DNA of 64,000 nucleotides from Cotesia glomerata (taxonomy: Eukaryota; Arthropoda; Insecta; Hymenoptera; Braconidae), in contig NC_058158.1 in the NCBI RefSeq assembly GCF_020080835.1, forward strand, positions 16,468,156-16,532,155. Reading direction: 5' to 3'. Both the position numbers and the translations under genes were made by a program. The notes under the pieces are model-generated. The model did not search any database. It was not told the DNA's origin and saw only the letters and a list, made by a program, of their open reading frames with translations. Positions within the stretch are counted from its first letter, which is position 1, and each line of letters opens with the position of its first letter. Of this stretch, positions 21,127 through 32,401 are shown piece after piece.

Positions 21127-24100
21127 ATGCCAAGAAAACGCAAAGGGGCTGATTTGAGCTGCAGTACAAGTAAAGCTCGAAACTTGCGAAATAGCAGATC
21201 CGAAAGAACAGAAGAACAAATCCAGCAACAAAATACTGATGCACGTGTCAGAATGGCGCAATTGCATCAAGAAGAGCCAGAAGATACACGAGCTGAACGC
21301 AATGAAGTCAGAAGATTAGAACAACGACAATCACGCCGTTTCACAGTCAATAGACGAAGAACAAATGACCAACAACGACAACAGGTACATCGAGCATTTA
21401 TATCTGATTCATTCCTGCGTCTAGCATTCCAGTAAGAGCCCGATATTGAATATTATGCTCATTCAAAAGTGGTAATTGATGCTATGGATAAGGAATGTCC
21501 GCATTGTCATGCTCTGAAATTCAAAAATGAGCCAGCTGGGATGTCTTGCGCATCAGGAAAAGTGCAACTACCTGAAATTGAAACACCACCTGAACCATTG
21601 AACGGCTTACTTATCGGCACGGATCCAGATTCTAACGTGTTCCTGAAGTCAATTCGAAGATTCAATTCATGCTTTCAATTGACATCGTTCGGAGCAACAG
21701 AAATAGTTCGAAATACTAATGCAAATGGTCAACAATTCAATTCTTCATTCAAAATCAGAGGCCAAGTTTATCATAAAATGGGCTCACTGCTGCCAATGCC
21801 AAACGAACCACATAAATTCTTACAAATCTACTTTATGGGCGGCGAGGATTCCGGAAGCGCACTTGCCAATCGCGTGAATGCACGTTGTAATTATAATAAC
21901 CTTGATTCACTTTATGCCAGGCGCATAGTCAGCGAGCTAGATGCTCTTTTGAACGAGCACAACGAGTTGTTGAAAATATTCAAATCACATATGCACCAAT
22001 TACAAAGCGATAATCACGCTATCGTCATTAATCCTGATAAAACACCAGCTGGAGAGCATATTCGTAGATTCAATGCACCCGTTGTTGATGATGTTGCTGG
22101 AATCATGGTTGGCGATTGTACAGCTGCACCAAAAATTGTAATTCGTAGAAGAAATAATAATCTTCAGTTCATTGCTGACACACATCGTTCATATGACGCT
22201 CTCCAATATCCGCTAATATTCTGGAAGGGACAAGACGGATATTGCATAAACATAAAACAACGAGATCCCGTATCAGCTACTTCATTGATTATTAATTTGA
22301 TCATTAATCATTTAACAAAACAATTAAATTATTGAACGTAATAAATTTAAATTAATTTTTATGAACAAATATTACAGGAGCTGAAACAAACAAGAACGTT
22401 AGCTCAAAGGATTATTATGCATACCGATTTATGATTAGACGTGGCCTGGACAACGTCATTTTACGATGTCATGAGATTTGTCAACAATTCATGGTCGACA
22501 TGTACGCGAAGATTGAGAGCGAACGACTACGATACTTACGATATAATCAACAAAAGCTGCGCGCGGAAGAGTACATTCATTTGCGCGACGATATCAACAA
22601 CAATGCCGACGTCGCCGAAATAGGTAATCATGTCATTTTACCATCATCGTACGTAGGCAGTTCACGTCATATGCAAGAATATATACAGGATGCTCTGACT
22701 TTCGTGCGCAAATATGGACGACCATGTTTATTTATCACGTCTGAGCACAGATATTATGGGAAAATCACAAAGATTCAATGACTGATGATATATTGCATCA
22801 ATATCGTATACGGTGCCACGATCTAACCATAACATTTAGCGACGAAATGTACAATGAAGCATTGATTGCTACTGAGGATCTTTGCATTGTCATTGCCAAC
22901 TTACCATTTAGTAATTTCGGTATGAATTCGCCAAATCGAACTGCATCTGATTTAATGAATACTGAAATGAATTGTGAACTGCAGTACAGTAATGTAAAAA
23001 TGGCAGCGATTGTTGCCCGCAATGTCCCACTAATGAATGAGAAACAAAGAACCATTTATGATCGCATTATGCTCGCAGTTTCAGCTGGACAAGGTGGGTT
23101 CTTCTTTTTGGATGCACCGGGTGGAACTGGCAAAACATTCGTTATTTCGCTAATTCTTGCTGAAATACGATCAAATAATGGCATCGCATTGGCCGTTGCA
23201 TCATCAGGCATTGCAGCAACTTTATTGGATGAAGGTAGAACAGCACATTCAGTTTTTAAGCTGCCACTAAATATTCAGAATAACCCTGACGCAGTATGCA
23301 ACATTAAGAAACAATCGTCCATGGCCACTGTGCTGAAACGGTGTAAAATTATTATTTGGGATGAATGTACTATGGCACACAAACATTCACTTGAGGCGTT
23401 GAACAGGACATTGAAAGATATTAAAAACAGTGACAAACTATTTGGCGGAACTCTGTTGGTCCTTTCAGGTGATTTCAGACAAACACTTCCATTTTCGCTG
23501 ATGAGATCAACGCTTGCTTAAAATCATCTCCATTGTGGCGTAATGTTGAAAAATTACAGCTGAAAATAAATATGCGCTTTCAAATGCTTCAAGATCCATC
23601 CACTAAAACATTTTCAAAACAACTCTTAGATATCGATGATGGAAAAGTTGCTATAGATGAAACTGGATACGTAAAATTACCGACCGATTTCTGCACAATC
23701 GCTGATTCGCAAGATACTCTCATTGAATAAATATTTCCCGATGTACACAGTACATAAATCATGAGTGGCTTGCAGAAAGAGCGATTTTAGCGGCAAAAAA
23801 TGTAGACGTTGACAATTTAAATCTGAAGATACAAATGTTGTTGCCAGGGAACTTGGTATCATATAAATCTATTGATACAGTTTGCGACGACAGCGAAGCA
23901 GTAAATTTTCCCACAGAGTTTTTGAACTCACTGGATTTGTCAGGCATGCCACCGCATAATTTACAATTAAAGGTTGGATCTCCAATTATCTTGCTTCATA
24001 ATTTAAACCCGCCCCGGCTGTGCAACGGTACGCGATTAGTCATTCAAAAATTAATGAAAAACGTGATCGAAGCCAGGATTTTAAATGGTAAGTTCAGAGG

Positions 24101-24380
24101 TGAAAATATACTCATACCACGGATTCCTATTATACCTACAGATGTGCCAATTCAATTCAAACGTATTCAGTTTCCGATTAGATTGGCATTTGCAATGACT
24201 ATCAACAAATCCCAAGGTCAAACGATGTCTGTTTGTGGATTAGATTTGAGAACACCATGTTTTTCACACGGACAATTATACGTGGCATGCTCTCGAGTGG
24301 GTAAACCATCCAGTTTGTTTGTGTTAGCTAAAGATGGAGTAACAAAAAATATTATTCACGCTATAGCATTAAGAGATTGA
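21127..24380 (+). pseudogene. Helitron Rep/helicase, nuclease deleted (Helitron 2)
   Basis: The start at 21127 (MPRKRKGADLS) leads into a basic region. A TAA at 21433-21435 falls where Helitron 1 has tyrosine. Next come the zinc motif CPHCHALKFKNEPAGMSC and the Helitron N-terminal domain to about 22269. An insert of about 102 bp follows, then GAETN and RRGLDNVILRCHEICQQF up to GRPCLFIT near 22738. There the HUH nuclease core is missing and the frame jumps to the region before the helicase. The helicase has Walker A GGTGKT (about 23120), Walker B IIWDECTMAHK and LSGDFRQTLP. A small deletion after that shifts the frame (about 23490). Stops at 23728-23730 and nearby precede an intact C-terminal stretch, 23835-24380, with AFAMTINKSQGQ and YVACSRVG. 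Confidence 0.92.
22271..22373 (+). repeat. About 102-bp AT-rich insert in the Helitron 2 N-terminal domain
   Basis: It splits a region that otherwise reads straight from KQRDPV to TGAETN. GT and AG fall near its edges (22270 and 22377), but excising between them would shift the frame, so it reads better as an insertion than an intron. Confidence 0.6.
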
Positions 24381-24666
24381 TATTGTTTAATAATGTTACT
24401 GTCGTAATTGTTTAATTAATGATATATAATTTTAAGGAATAAATTATAATAACTTAAAAATAATGTTTGCCTTTTGTTATTTTTATATTCCCTCATCGTT
24501 CACAGCGCTCCATGCTTATTTCACGCATATACCACATTCTTACATACATACAATATACACATTCTAACATACATACATACTTACAATAAGTAAGCTATTT
24601 TTTGTCTACACTAGAAATTACTAGGAAATTATTTATATGGCAAAACAACGTTTGCCGGGTCAGCTA

Positions 24667-24723
<57 letters not shown>

Positions 24724-25456
24724 TCTCGTGTCACAATGTTCGTTCCCATACTTCTCCGAAATGGCTTGACCGATTTTCATGAAATTGTTTATGCATACTT
24801 AGTAAGCCTGAAAATCAGCTACTATCTATTTTTCTAACCTCTAAGTGATAAGGGGTGTTCACGCCAAAAATTTTTTTTTAATTTTTTTGATAAAATTTTT
24901 CGTTTTTTTATTTTTTTATTATGTGGCATCAAAAAATACATTCAACTCTGAATTTGCACTTTTTTATCACCAACCCTTGCTTTTTAATAGTCATTTTTAT
25001 AATTTTATCATTTTCTATCCCGCTCGATAACATCAATTATTATCACTTGGTAAGTTATCCCCTCCATATGTCTACCGGTGTCACTTCTCACCCTGTAAAC
25101 AGTACGGAGTAGGGATGTTACCTCTACAGTTTTCGGTTATTATTAGTGTTTATGCTTCAAACGTAGTATTTAAACATTTTTACTATCTCAGTGTAACTCT
25201 CATATCAAATATATTCTCGAGTAACTTTATTATTTATTTATTAATAACTTATATTATTGAATATAATTAATTATTAATAACTAATAAAATTATTAATTTT
25301 GAGTGTAAATCGCACGATCGGTTAATTAAGTGACTTACATAACCTCTAAAATACTCAACACATGTCACGAGTTCCCACAAACAACGGCTATTGAGCTGTA
25401 AGTATAAATTATTTTTTACGTTTATTATAAAATCAAAAATTATTCTTTCTTATTTA

Positions 25457-25596
25457 AGATAAAAGCCCCAATAAATGATCATTTACCAGTATATGATCAC
25501 TCCATATATTTGTATACCTATATTTGTGAATATAGATATAAAGATACATGGATTGATCATTTACTGGTACGTGATCATCTATTGGGGCTTTTACCT
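25457..25596. mobile_element. 140-bp palindromic MITE inside Helitron 3
   Basis: The inverted ends are AGATAAAAGCCCCAATA / TATTGGGGCTTTTACCT, with TGATCA repeats inside, flanked on both sides by TA. This fits a Tc1/mariner-type MITE. It sits within the putative 5'-UTR intron. Confidence 0.8.
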
Positions 25597-25916
25597 TATA
25601 ACGAAAATATTGTTGGGAATGGTAAAAAACGAATTCGGTGAAAGTTAGATTTTTATTACAATTGGGAAATTTTTTTTTGTGTTTACTTATAAGAGCTCTA
25701 ACTTCGACAGAATTTTTTTTTTCACTATTTCTAACAATATGTATTTTCGATATAATTATGAAACATAAAATTTTTCGGTTTCGTGAAACTATCTAATTTT
25801 GACATGTATATTTAATGTAATCAAAGATAAAATAAATGATTAATATAATTATTAAATATAATAATTAAATAACTCAATCAGTTCTATTAATGAGTGTTTT
25901 GTATTGTACAGTAAAC

Positions 25917-26201
25917 AATGCCAACAAAACGCAAAGGGGCCAATTTAAGCCGTGATACAAATAAATCTAGAAGCATTCGAAATAGAAGAGCCCAAAGAAC
26001 CAAAGAATAAGTTCAGGAAAAAAATACTGGAGCGCGTGTGAGAATTGCGCAATTGCGTCAAGAACAATCAGACGATACACGAGCTGAACGCAATGAAGTC
26101 ATGAGATTAGAACAACGACAATCACACCATTAAGTTTGTTTGTATTAGCTAAAGACGGGCTAACAAGAAATATTGTTGACGCTGCAGCAGTAAGAGATTA
26201 A
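25917..26201 (+). pseudogene. Helitron 3 protein remnant, ends fused
   Basis: The ATG at 25917 (MPTKRKGANLS) begins a copy of the Helitron 2 N-terminus. It has a TAA at about 26008 and runs to about 26131. There the sequence jumps to the last 23 or so codons of the helicase (SLFVLAKDGLTRNIVDA). Everything in between, more than 95% of the protein, is deleted, so this copy can only be moved in trans. Confidence 0.88.
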
Positions 26202-26438
26202 TATTATGTAATTAATCAATTATATAAATAATTATTACTTTTATTAAATTAAAACAATAAGTGTTTGGTGTTTCGTTATTTTTGAACAGCATTCACTCAT
26301 CGTTCACAGCGCTCCAGGCCTTTCTCACTCATATTCCACATCTTCATACACTTCCAATAAGTTAGTAATTTTTTTTCTACACTAGAAATTCTCTAGAAAT
26401 CATTCACGAGGCAAAACAACGTTTGCCGGGTCAGCTAG

Positions 26439-26494
<56 letters not shown>

Positions 26495-26989
26495 TATATA
26501 TATATATATATATATATGCTATATATATATTCTGGGGTGTCCCAGAAGTCGCGCACCCCATTGTAGGGAACGAAAGAGAAAAATATTCTGAGACGAAATG
26601 TCCTTAGCCATTTTTGAATCAGGCGCATGGATAATTAATAATAAATTAATGAAAGTGACCAATTAGGAGCGCGTGACAGAAGAATGAAGAGTGGAAAGGC
26701 AAAAAGAGACGCGAGAGTAAGACGAGAGATCTGTTGCCTGCGTCTCGCGCAGTAGACCGAGAGTGGGGACGGAACAAACGTGGACGGCGGACGTACGTGA
26801 TGCTAGGTGAATGTGTGAGATCGTGCGCTAGTGTGGGCTAGCGTCAGTGTAACGGTAACAATGCACGTATGAATGTGAGTGAGGATATTTTTATTTTTTT
26901 TATTACAGGCACAAGATTTGACCGAATTCGACAGGAAAAAAAGGAGATTTTACTGAACTCAATCGGCACGACTGAATTTTGATTTTTAA

Positions 26990-27727
26990 TTGAAATAATT
27001 GAAGAAATTTTTAATGAAGAATCAGTAGCGGGGCTCAGAAAAAGGCAGAGAGCGAAAGTTACTGGACTTTTTTATTCATTAGGAAAATTAAAGTAATTGT
27101 TGATTAAACAATCATTAACAAGGTACTGGGCGGCTGTGTCTGAATTTTTTTTTTATTTGAAGTAATTAAAGTAATCGTTAATTGAAAAATAGGTAGCGAG
27201 GGTCAGTTAGAGGCCTTGGGCAGCCATGACAAAATTTTGATTTTTAATTAGAATAATTAAAGTAACTTTCAAATAAAAAATAAGTAGCGAGGATCAGTTA
27301 GAGGCACTGGGCAGCTATGAATGAATTTTTATTTTTATTTCGAATAATAACAGTAATTTTTAATTTAATATTAAGTAGCGAGGGTCAGTGTGAGGCTCTG
27401 AGCGGCTATGGATGAATTTTTATTTCGATCTAGAATAATTGAAGTAATTTATAAATGAAAAATAAGTAGCAAGGGTGAGTAAGAGGTACTGGGTGGCTAT
27501 GAATAAATTTTTATTTTTATTCGGAAAAATAAGAATAATTTTCAATTGAAAAATAAGTAGCGAGGGTCAGTTAAAAGCATTGGGAGGCTATTAATGAATT
27601 TTTATTTTTATTTCGAATATTTAAAGTAATTTTTGATTGAAAATCGAGTAACTAGGTCGAGTAAGAGGCACTTGGCGGTTATGAATGAATTTTTATTTTT
27701 ATTGGGAATAATTGGAATAATTATTTT
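26990..27727. repeat. Left array of about eight 91-92-bp tandem units
   Basis: Each unit carries GTAGCGAGGGTCAGTTAGAGG and GGCTATGAATGAATTTTTAT. Unit marks fall at about 27190, 27282, 27375, 27465, 27556 and 27647. Confidence 0.9.
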
Positions 27728-30700
27728 TCATTTAAAAATTACATTAATTACTCTAAATTAACATAAAAATCTATTCCTAGCCTCCTATTGTCTGTTACAA
27801 CCCTCGCTACTTATTGTTTGATTAAAAATTGTTTTCATTATTTAAAATAACAATTAAAATCGATTCATAGCCACCCAGTGCCTCTAACTGACCCGCGCTA
27901 CTTATTTTTCGATTAAAAATTTCTTTAATTATTCCAATGAAAAATCCAAATCTTGGCATAGCCGCCCAGTGCCTCTCCTTGCAACTCGCCACAAATTTTT
28001 TTATAAAAAATTACATCAATTATTCCGAATAAAAATTAAAATTCATTTATAGACACCCAGAGCCTCAACTTGACACTTACCACTAATTTTTTACATGAAA
28101 ATTACTTTAATCATTCTAAATAAAAATAAAAATTTATTCATAGCTGCCCAGTGCTTCTTCATTATCGTTCCTACTGGTTCTTCAATCAAGAATTATTTTA
28201 AGTATTGTTAATTGAAATGAAAATTCCTTCCCAGCCACCCAGTGTCTCTTACACAACCTCCCTACTTATTTTCTGAATAAAAATTACTGTAATCATTTGA
28301 AATAATAATAAAAATTCATTCATAGCCGCCCAGGGCCTCTAACTGACCCTCGCTACTTATTATTCAATCAAAAATTACTCTTATTACTCCGAATAAAAAT
28401 AAAAATTAATTCATAGCTGCTCATTACCTCTCACTGACCCCCACTACTGGTATTTCATTTAAAAATTACTTTTATTATTCCAACTAGAAATAAAAATTTA
28501 TTCCTACTCGCTCAGTGTCTCTTACACACCCTCGCTACTTATTTTCTGAATAAAAATTGCTCTAATCATTCGAAATAATAATAAAAATTCATGCATAGCT
28601 GCTCTGGGCCTCTAACTGTCCCTCGCTACTTATGTTTCAATTAAAAATTACTTTAATTATGTGAAATGAAAATAAAAATTTATCCATAGCCGCTCGGGGC
28701 CTCTAACTGACCCTCGGTACTTATTTTTCAATTGAAAATTACGCTGATTATTCGAAATAAAAATCAAAATTCATCCATAGTCGCTCTGTGCCTCTAACTG
28801 ACCCTCGCTCATTATTTTTTAATCCACAGATTCGGTAGAATCTGGCGCCAAGTTCCGTTCAAATCCGTTGTAAACGGAGCGCCAGACTACCGACTGTGTT
28901 TACTGTAAGCAGGACGATATTTTGAGGTTGCAAATTTTATTTAATTCTACGGTACTTTTTTTTTCTAAATTGTATATTATAACAGTAATTCATACTTTAT
29001 TTTACTGACATTAATTAATAATAGTCGATCATAACAATTAATCTGCTTGAAATTATTAAATTTAATCAGCACAAACTATAGCAACGCAAAAATTTAGATC
29101 CTGACTTTTTTCGATGCAACAAGTGACATGCCACAGACTAAATAATTCGAGAATACATGGTAATCCTCCAATAGATGGGAAACTACAGTTGAAAAAAGAT
29201 ATTTCAAGGCTTGCATCTACATCCGCCAGGGTGCGCTTGAATTATTTTTACATAAACTGTAGCTTCAAAGGGATAGTTTGCTATAAAAAATGCAGCCAAC
29301 GCGATACTTAAGTTGGTACCAATTGTAAATTTTTATTATAATTACAAAAAATACTAAAATCCGAACAAAAACAGTTTCACTGTAAAAAATCGCGCCAAGT
29401 CCACGTTCATAAGACTATTAAGAGAAAAAAAATTTTTTTCTTCACAAAAGATATAAAATAAAAATTGAAAAATCCAAGTAACCGATATGATTGTATACGA
29501 TTTTCGTACATTAAAAAAAAAATTTTGTTGTAAATTTAAAAATTAAAAAAAATTTGGAACGTACTTGGTGTGCGTGGTTGCAAAATATTTTACTTTTAAT
29601 GAAATTCGTAAAATTTATTTACTAGGACTTTCAAAAAAATTGAAATACACAATGACGCACACCAAGTACGTTCAAAAATTTTTTTTTTTTTAATTTTTAA
29701 ATTTACAACAAAATTTTTTTTAATTTTCGAAAATCGTATACAATCATATCGGTTACTTGGATTTTTCAATTTTTTTATTTTATATCTTTTTGTGAAGAAA
29801 AAAAAAATTTTTTTTTCTCTTAATAGTCTTATGAACGTGGACTTGGCGCGATTTTTTTACAGTGAAACTGTTTTTGTTCGGATTAAAAATTTCTTTTACT
29901 ATTCCGAATAAAAACTAAAATTAATTCATAGTTGCTCATTGCCTCTCGCTGACCCTCACTACTTGTTTTTCATTTAAAAATTACTTTAGTTATTCCAAAT
30001 AAAAATAAAAATTCATTCATAGCCACCCAGGGGCTAGTACTTACCCTCGCTACTTGTTTTTCAATTAAAAATTATTTGAATGATTCGAAATAATAATAAC
30101 AATTCATTCATAGCCGCCTAGTGCCTCTAACTGAATCTCGCTACTTATTTTTCAATTAAAAATTATTCCAACTATTCCCAATAAAAACAAAAATTCATTC
30201 ATAACCGCCAAGTGCCTCTTACTCGACCTAGTTACTCGATTTTCAATCAAAAATTACTTTAAATATTCGAAATAAAAATAAAAATTCATTCATAGCCTCC
30301 CAATGCTTTTAACTGACCCTCGCTACTTATTTTTCAATTGAACATTATTCTTATTTTTCCGAATAAAAATAAAAATTTATTCATAGCCACCCAGTACCTC
30401 TTACTCACCCTTGCTACTTATTTTTCATTTATAAATTACTTCAATTATTCTAGATCGAAATAAAAATTCATCCATAGCCGCTCAGGGCCTCACACTGACC
30501 CTCGCTACTTAATATTAAATTAAAAATTACTGTTATTATTCGAAATAAAAATAAAAATTCATTCATAGCTGCCCAGTGCCTCTAACTGATCCTCGCTACT
30601 TATTTTTTATTTAAAAGTTACTTTAATTATTCTAATTAAAAATCAAAATTTTGTCATGGCTGCCCAAGGCCTCTAACTGACCCTCGCTACCTATTTTTCA

Positions 30701-30790
30701 ATTAACGATTACTTTAATTACTTCAAATAAAAAAAAAATTCAGACACAGCCGCCCAGTACCTTGTTAATGATTGTTTAATCAACAATTAC
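27728..30790. repeat. Right array of about 22 units in the opposite orientation
   Basis: The unit mark CTGACCCTCGCTACTTATTTTT occurs roughly every 91 bp from 27800 to 28800 and again from 29948 to 30680. The array is interrupted by the 1.05-kb element at 28822-29884. Orientation flips at about 27727. Confidence 0.88.
28822..29884. mobile_element. 1.05-kb non-coding element with foldback end, copy 2
   Basis: This is the reverse complement of 7160-8205, inserted within one 91-bp unit of the foldback array. It starts CCACAGATTCGGTAGAATC and ends CTGTTTTTGTTCGGAT. Its palindrome is at 29360-29883. AAT/ATT bases at both edges could be a short target duplication. Confidence 0.85.
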
Positions 30791-31350
30791 TTTAATTTTC
30801 CTAATGAATAAAAAAGTCCAGTAACTTTCGCTCTCTGCCTTTTTCTGAGCCCCGCTACTGATTCTTCATTAAAAATTTCTTCAATTATTTCAATTAAAAA
30901 TCAAAATTCAGTCGTGCCGATTGAGTTCAGTAAAATCTCCTTTTTTTCCTGTCGAATTCGGTCAAATCTTGTGCCTGTAATAAAAAAAATAAAAATATCC
31001 TCACTCACATTCATACGTGCATTGTTACCGTTACACTGACGCTAGCCCACACTAGCGCACGATCTCACACATTCACCTAGCATCACGTACGTCCGCCGTC
31101 CACGTTTGTTCCGTCCCCACTCTCGGTCTACTGCGCGAGACGCAGGCAACAGATCTCTCGTCTTACTCTCGCGTCTCTTTTTGCCTTTCCACTCTTCATT
31201 CTTCTGTCACGCGCTCCTAATTGGTCACTTTCATTAATTTATTATTAATTATCCATGCGCCTGATTCAAAAATGGCTAAGGACATTTCGTCTCAGAATAT
31301 TTTTCTCTTTCGTTCCCTACAATGGGGTACGCGACTTCTGGGACACCCCA

Positions 31351-31439
<89 letters not shown>

Positions 31440-31975
31440 ATAACCAGCCTTGTCTCTTCTCTAACTCCCGCAATTCTGTACGGACCATAATAAAACGTAA
31501 CAAACTTATTCTTAGGAAGATTTCCGAGGTTAAGTTTGAAGATGAGCGAAATCGGTCGATTAGTTAAAAAATGAGAGCGATTCAAAATTTTTCAAAAATT
31601 ACAAAAATTTTTACTTTTACCGTATTACCGTGCAATAACAATTAAAAGAGATATCATATTCAATTTCTGTGAATCGCATCCGAAAGCTTATTCAAATAGC
31701 TTTGATTCACATTCTTATTTATTTTTCTAAATTGAATAGTTTAGGAATGCCAGCAATTCAAAAATTATTGAAAATCACAAAAATTTTTTCTTTCCCATAT
31801 ATTAGTGCAATCACAATTAAACGCAAAGTTCCATCAAATTTCTGTGAATTCCATCTGAAAGCTTATTAAGTTAGCTTTAATTTGCATACCTCATTATCAG
31901 TCTAGTCCAAAAATTACCTACTTTCTCAGACAGATTTAATGAAATTTTACTTTTGCATTCGTTTTAATGTCATTT
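31440..31975. repeat. Degenerate two-copy repeat, about 175-180-bp period
   Basis: The TTTCTGTGAATCGCATCCGA stretch near 31661 recurs as TTTCTGTGAATTCCATCTGA near 31838, both followed by AAGCTTATT. No gene is seen here. Confidence 0.7.
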
Positions 31976-32121
31976 TTTAACTTCCCGCTAAAAATCTCAG
32001 ATTTTCAAAAATCGGGAAGTTATTGTTTTCACCCCGTTTTGCAAAAATCGAGTTTTCATCAGATCTCGACGTTTGAAGGTCACAGGAAGCTTCCCTGACT
32101 ATCCCCGCGAGGTTGTCACTA

Positions 32122-32157
<36 letters not shown>
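31976..32157. repeat. Interspersed repeat, left half, split by LINE copy B
   Basis: AACTTCCCGCTAAA through GGAAGCTTCCCTGACTATCC to (TG)n at 32124-32156. The right half of the same copy resumes at 37293. Confidence 0.9.
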
Positions 32158-32159
<2 letters not shown>

Positions 32160-32401
32160 AAGGGGGGGGGGAATCCTTTTTACGGATTCTAGGCATAGCT
32201 GTTTGGCCTGGATATGTGGCGACTCGACGCAGCGTCATACTAACTCGACACTAACGCCCCTACCCACTAAACCCTAAACCCCTTTCTCTTCTATCCTCTG
32301 ATCCCCCATGGTACCGCCGTAAGGCATTTCTTCGCGGGGGGAGGAATTAGCTGCCGCTCTTCCTTCTGGTGGCTAAGATGTTTTTTATTTCTATCTCCCT
32401 T

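Larger units (their letters stand above)
20073..24667 (+). mobile_element. Helitron 2 (longest copy, non-autonomous)
   Basis: It starts TCTCGTGCCACAG and ends GGGTCAGCTAG before T in a (TA)n tract. The 3' hairpin is GGCAAAACAACGTTTGCC, directly before GGGTCAGCTAG. It carries most of a Helitron protein, but the nuclease is deleted and several other lesions are present. Confidence 0.95.
24724..26438 (+). mobile_element. Helitron 3 (short, N- and C-terminal remnants only)
   Basis: It starts TCTCGTGTCACAATG and ends GGGTCAGCTAG, with the same 3' hairpin as Helitron 2. The 5' part (including TCACTTCT..CGGAGTAGGGAT) matches Helitron 2. A (TA)n tract separates it from Helitron 2 (24668-24718), and another follows it. 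Confidence 0.93.
26530..31353. mobile_element. Large foldback element with about 1.2-kb inverted arms
   Basis: The left arm (26530 to about 27727) and right arm (about 30156 to 31353) are inverted copies with only scattered differences; in the outer 400 bp I see a single mismatch. The ends read TTCTGGGGTGTCCCAGAAG and lie in (TA)n tracts, which hides any target duplication. The outer 450 bp of each arm is unique and less AT-rich. The inner part is 91-92-bp tandem units. No transposase frame is present. Structurally it resembles foldback or Galileo-type elements, but I do not recognise the ends. Confidence 0.88.

Noticed and set aside
22270..22377. GT-AG intron in Helitron 2
   Set aside because: Removal between these sites shifts the frame of a conserved segment. 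An insertion of about 102 bp restores it better.
27000..30790. CRISPR-like regular 91-92-bp periodicity
   Set aside because: Units are contiguous degenerate tandem repeats without conserved-repeat/unique-spacer alternation, in a eukaryotic foldback element.
31221..31585. YIYIYI reading frames at (TA)n tracts (also 15303-15749, 19917-20171, 26431-26628)
   Set aside because: Low-complexity translation of (TA)n tracts around element ends.
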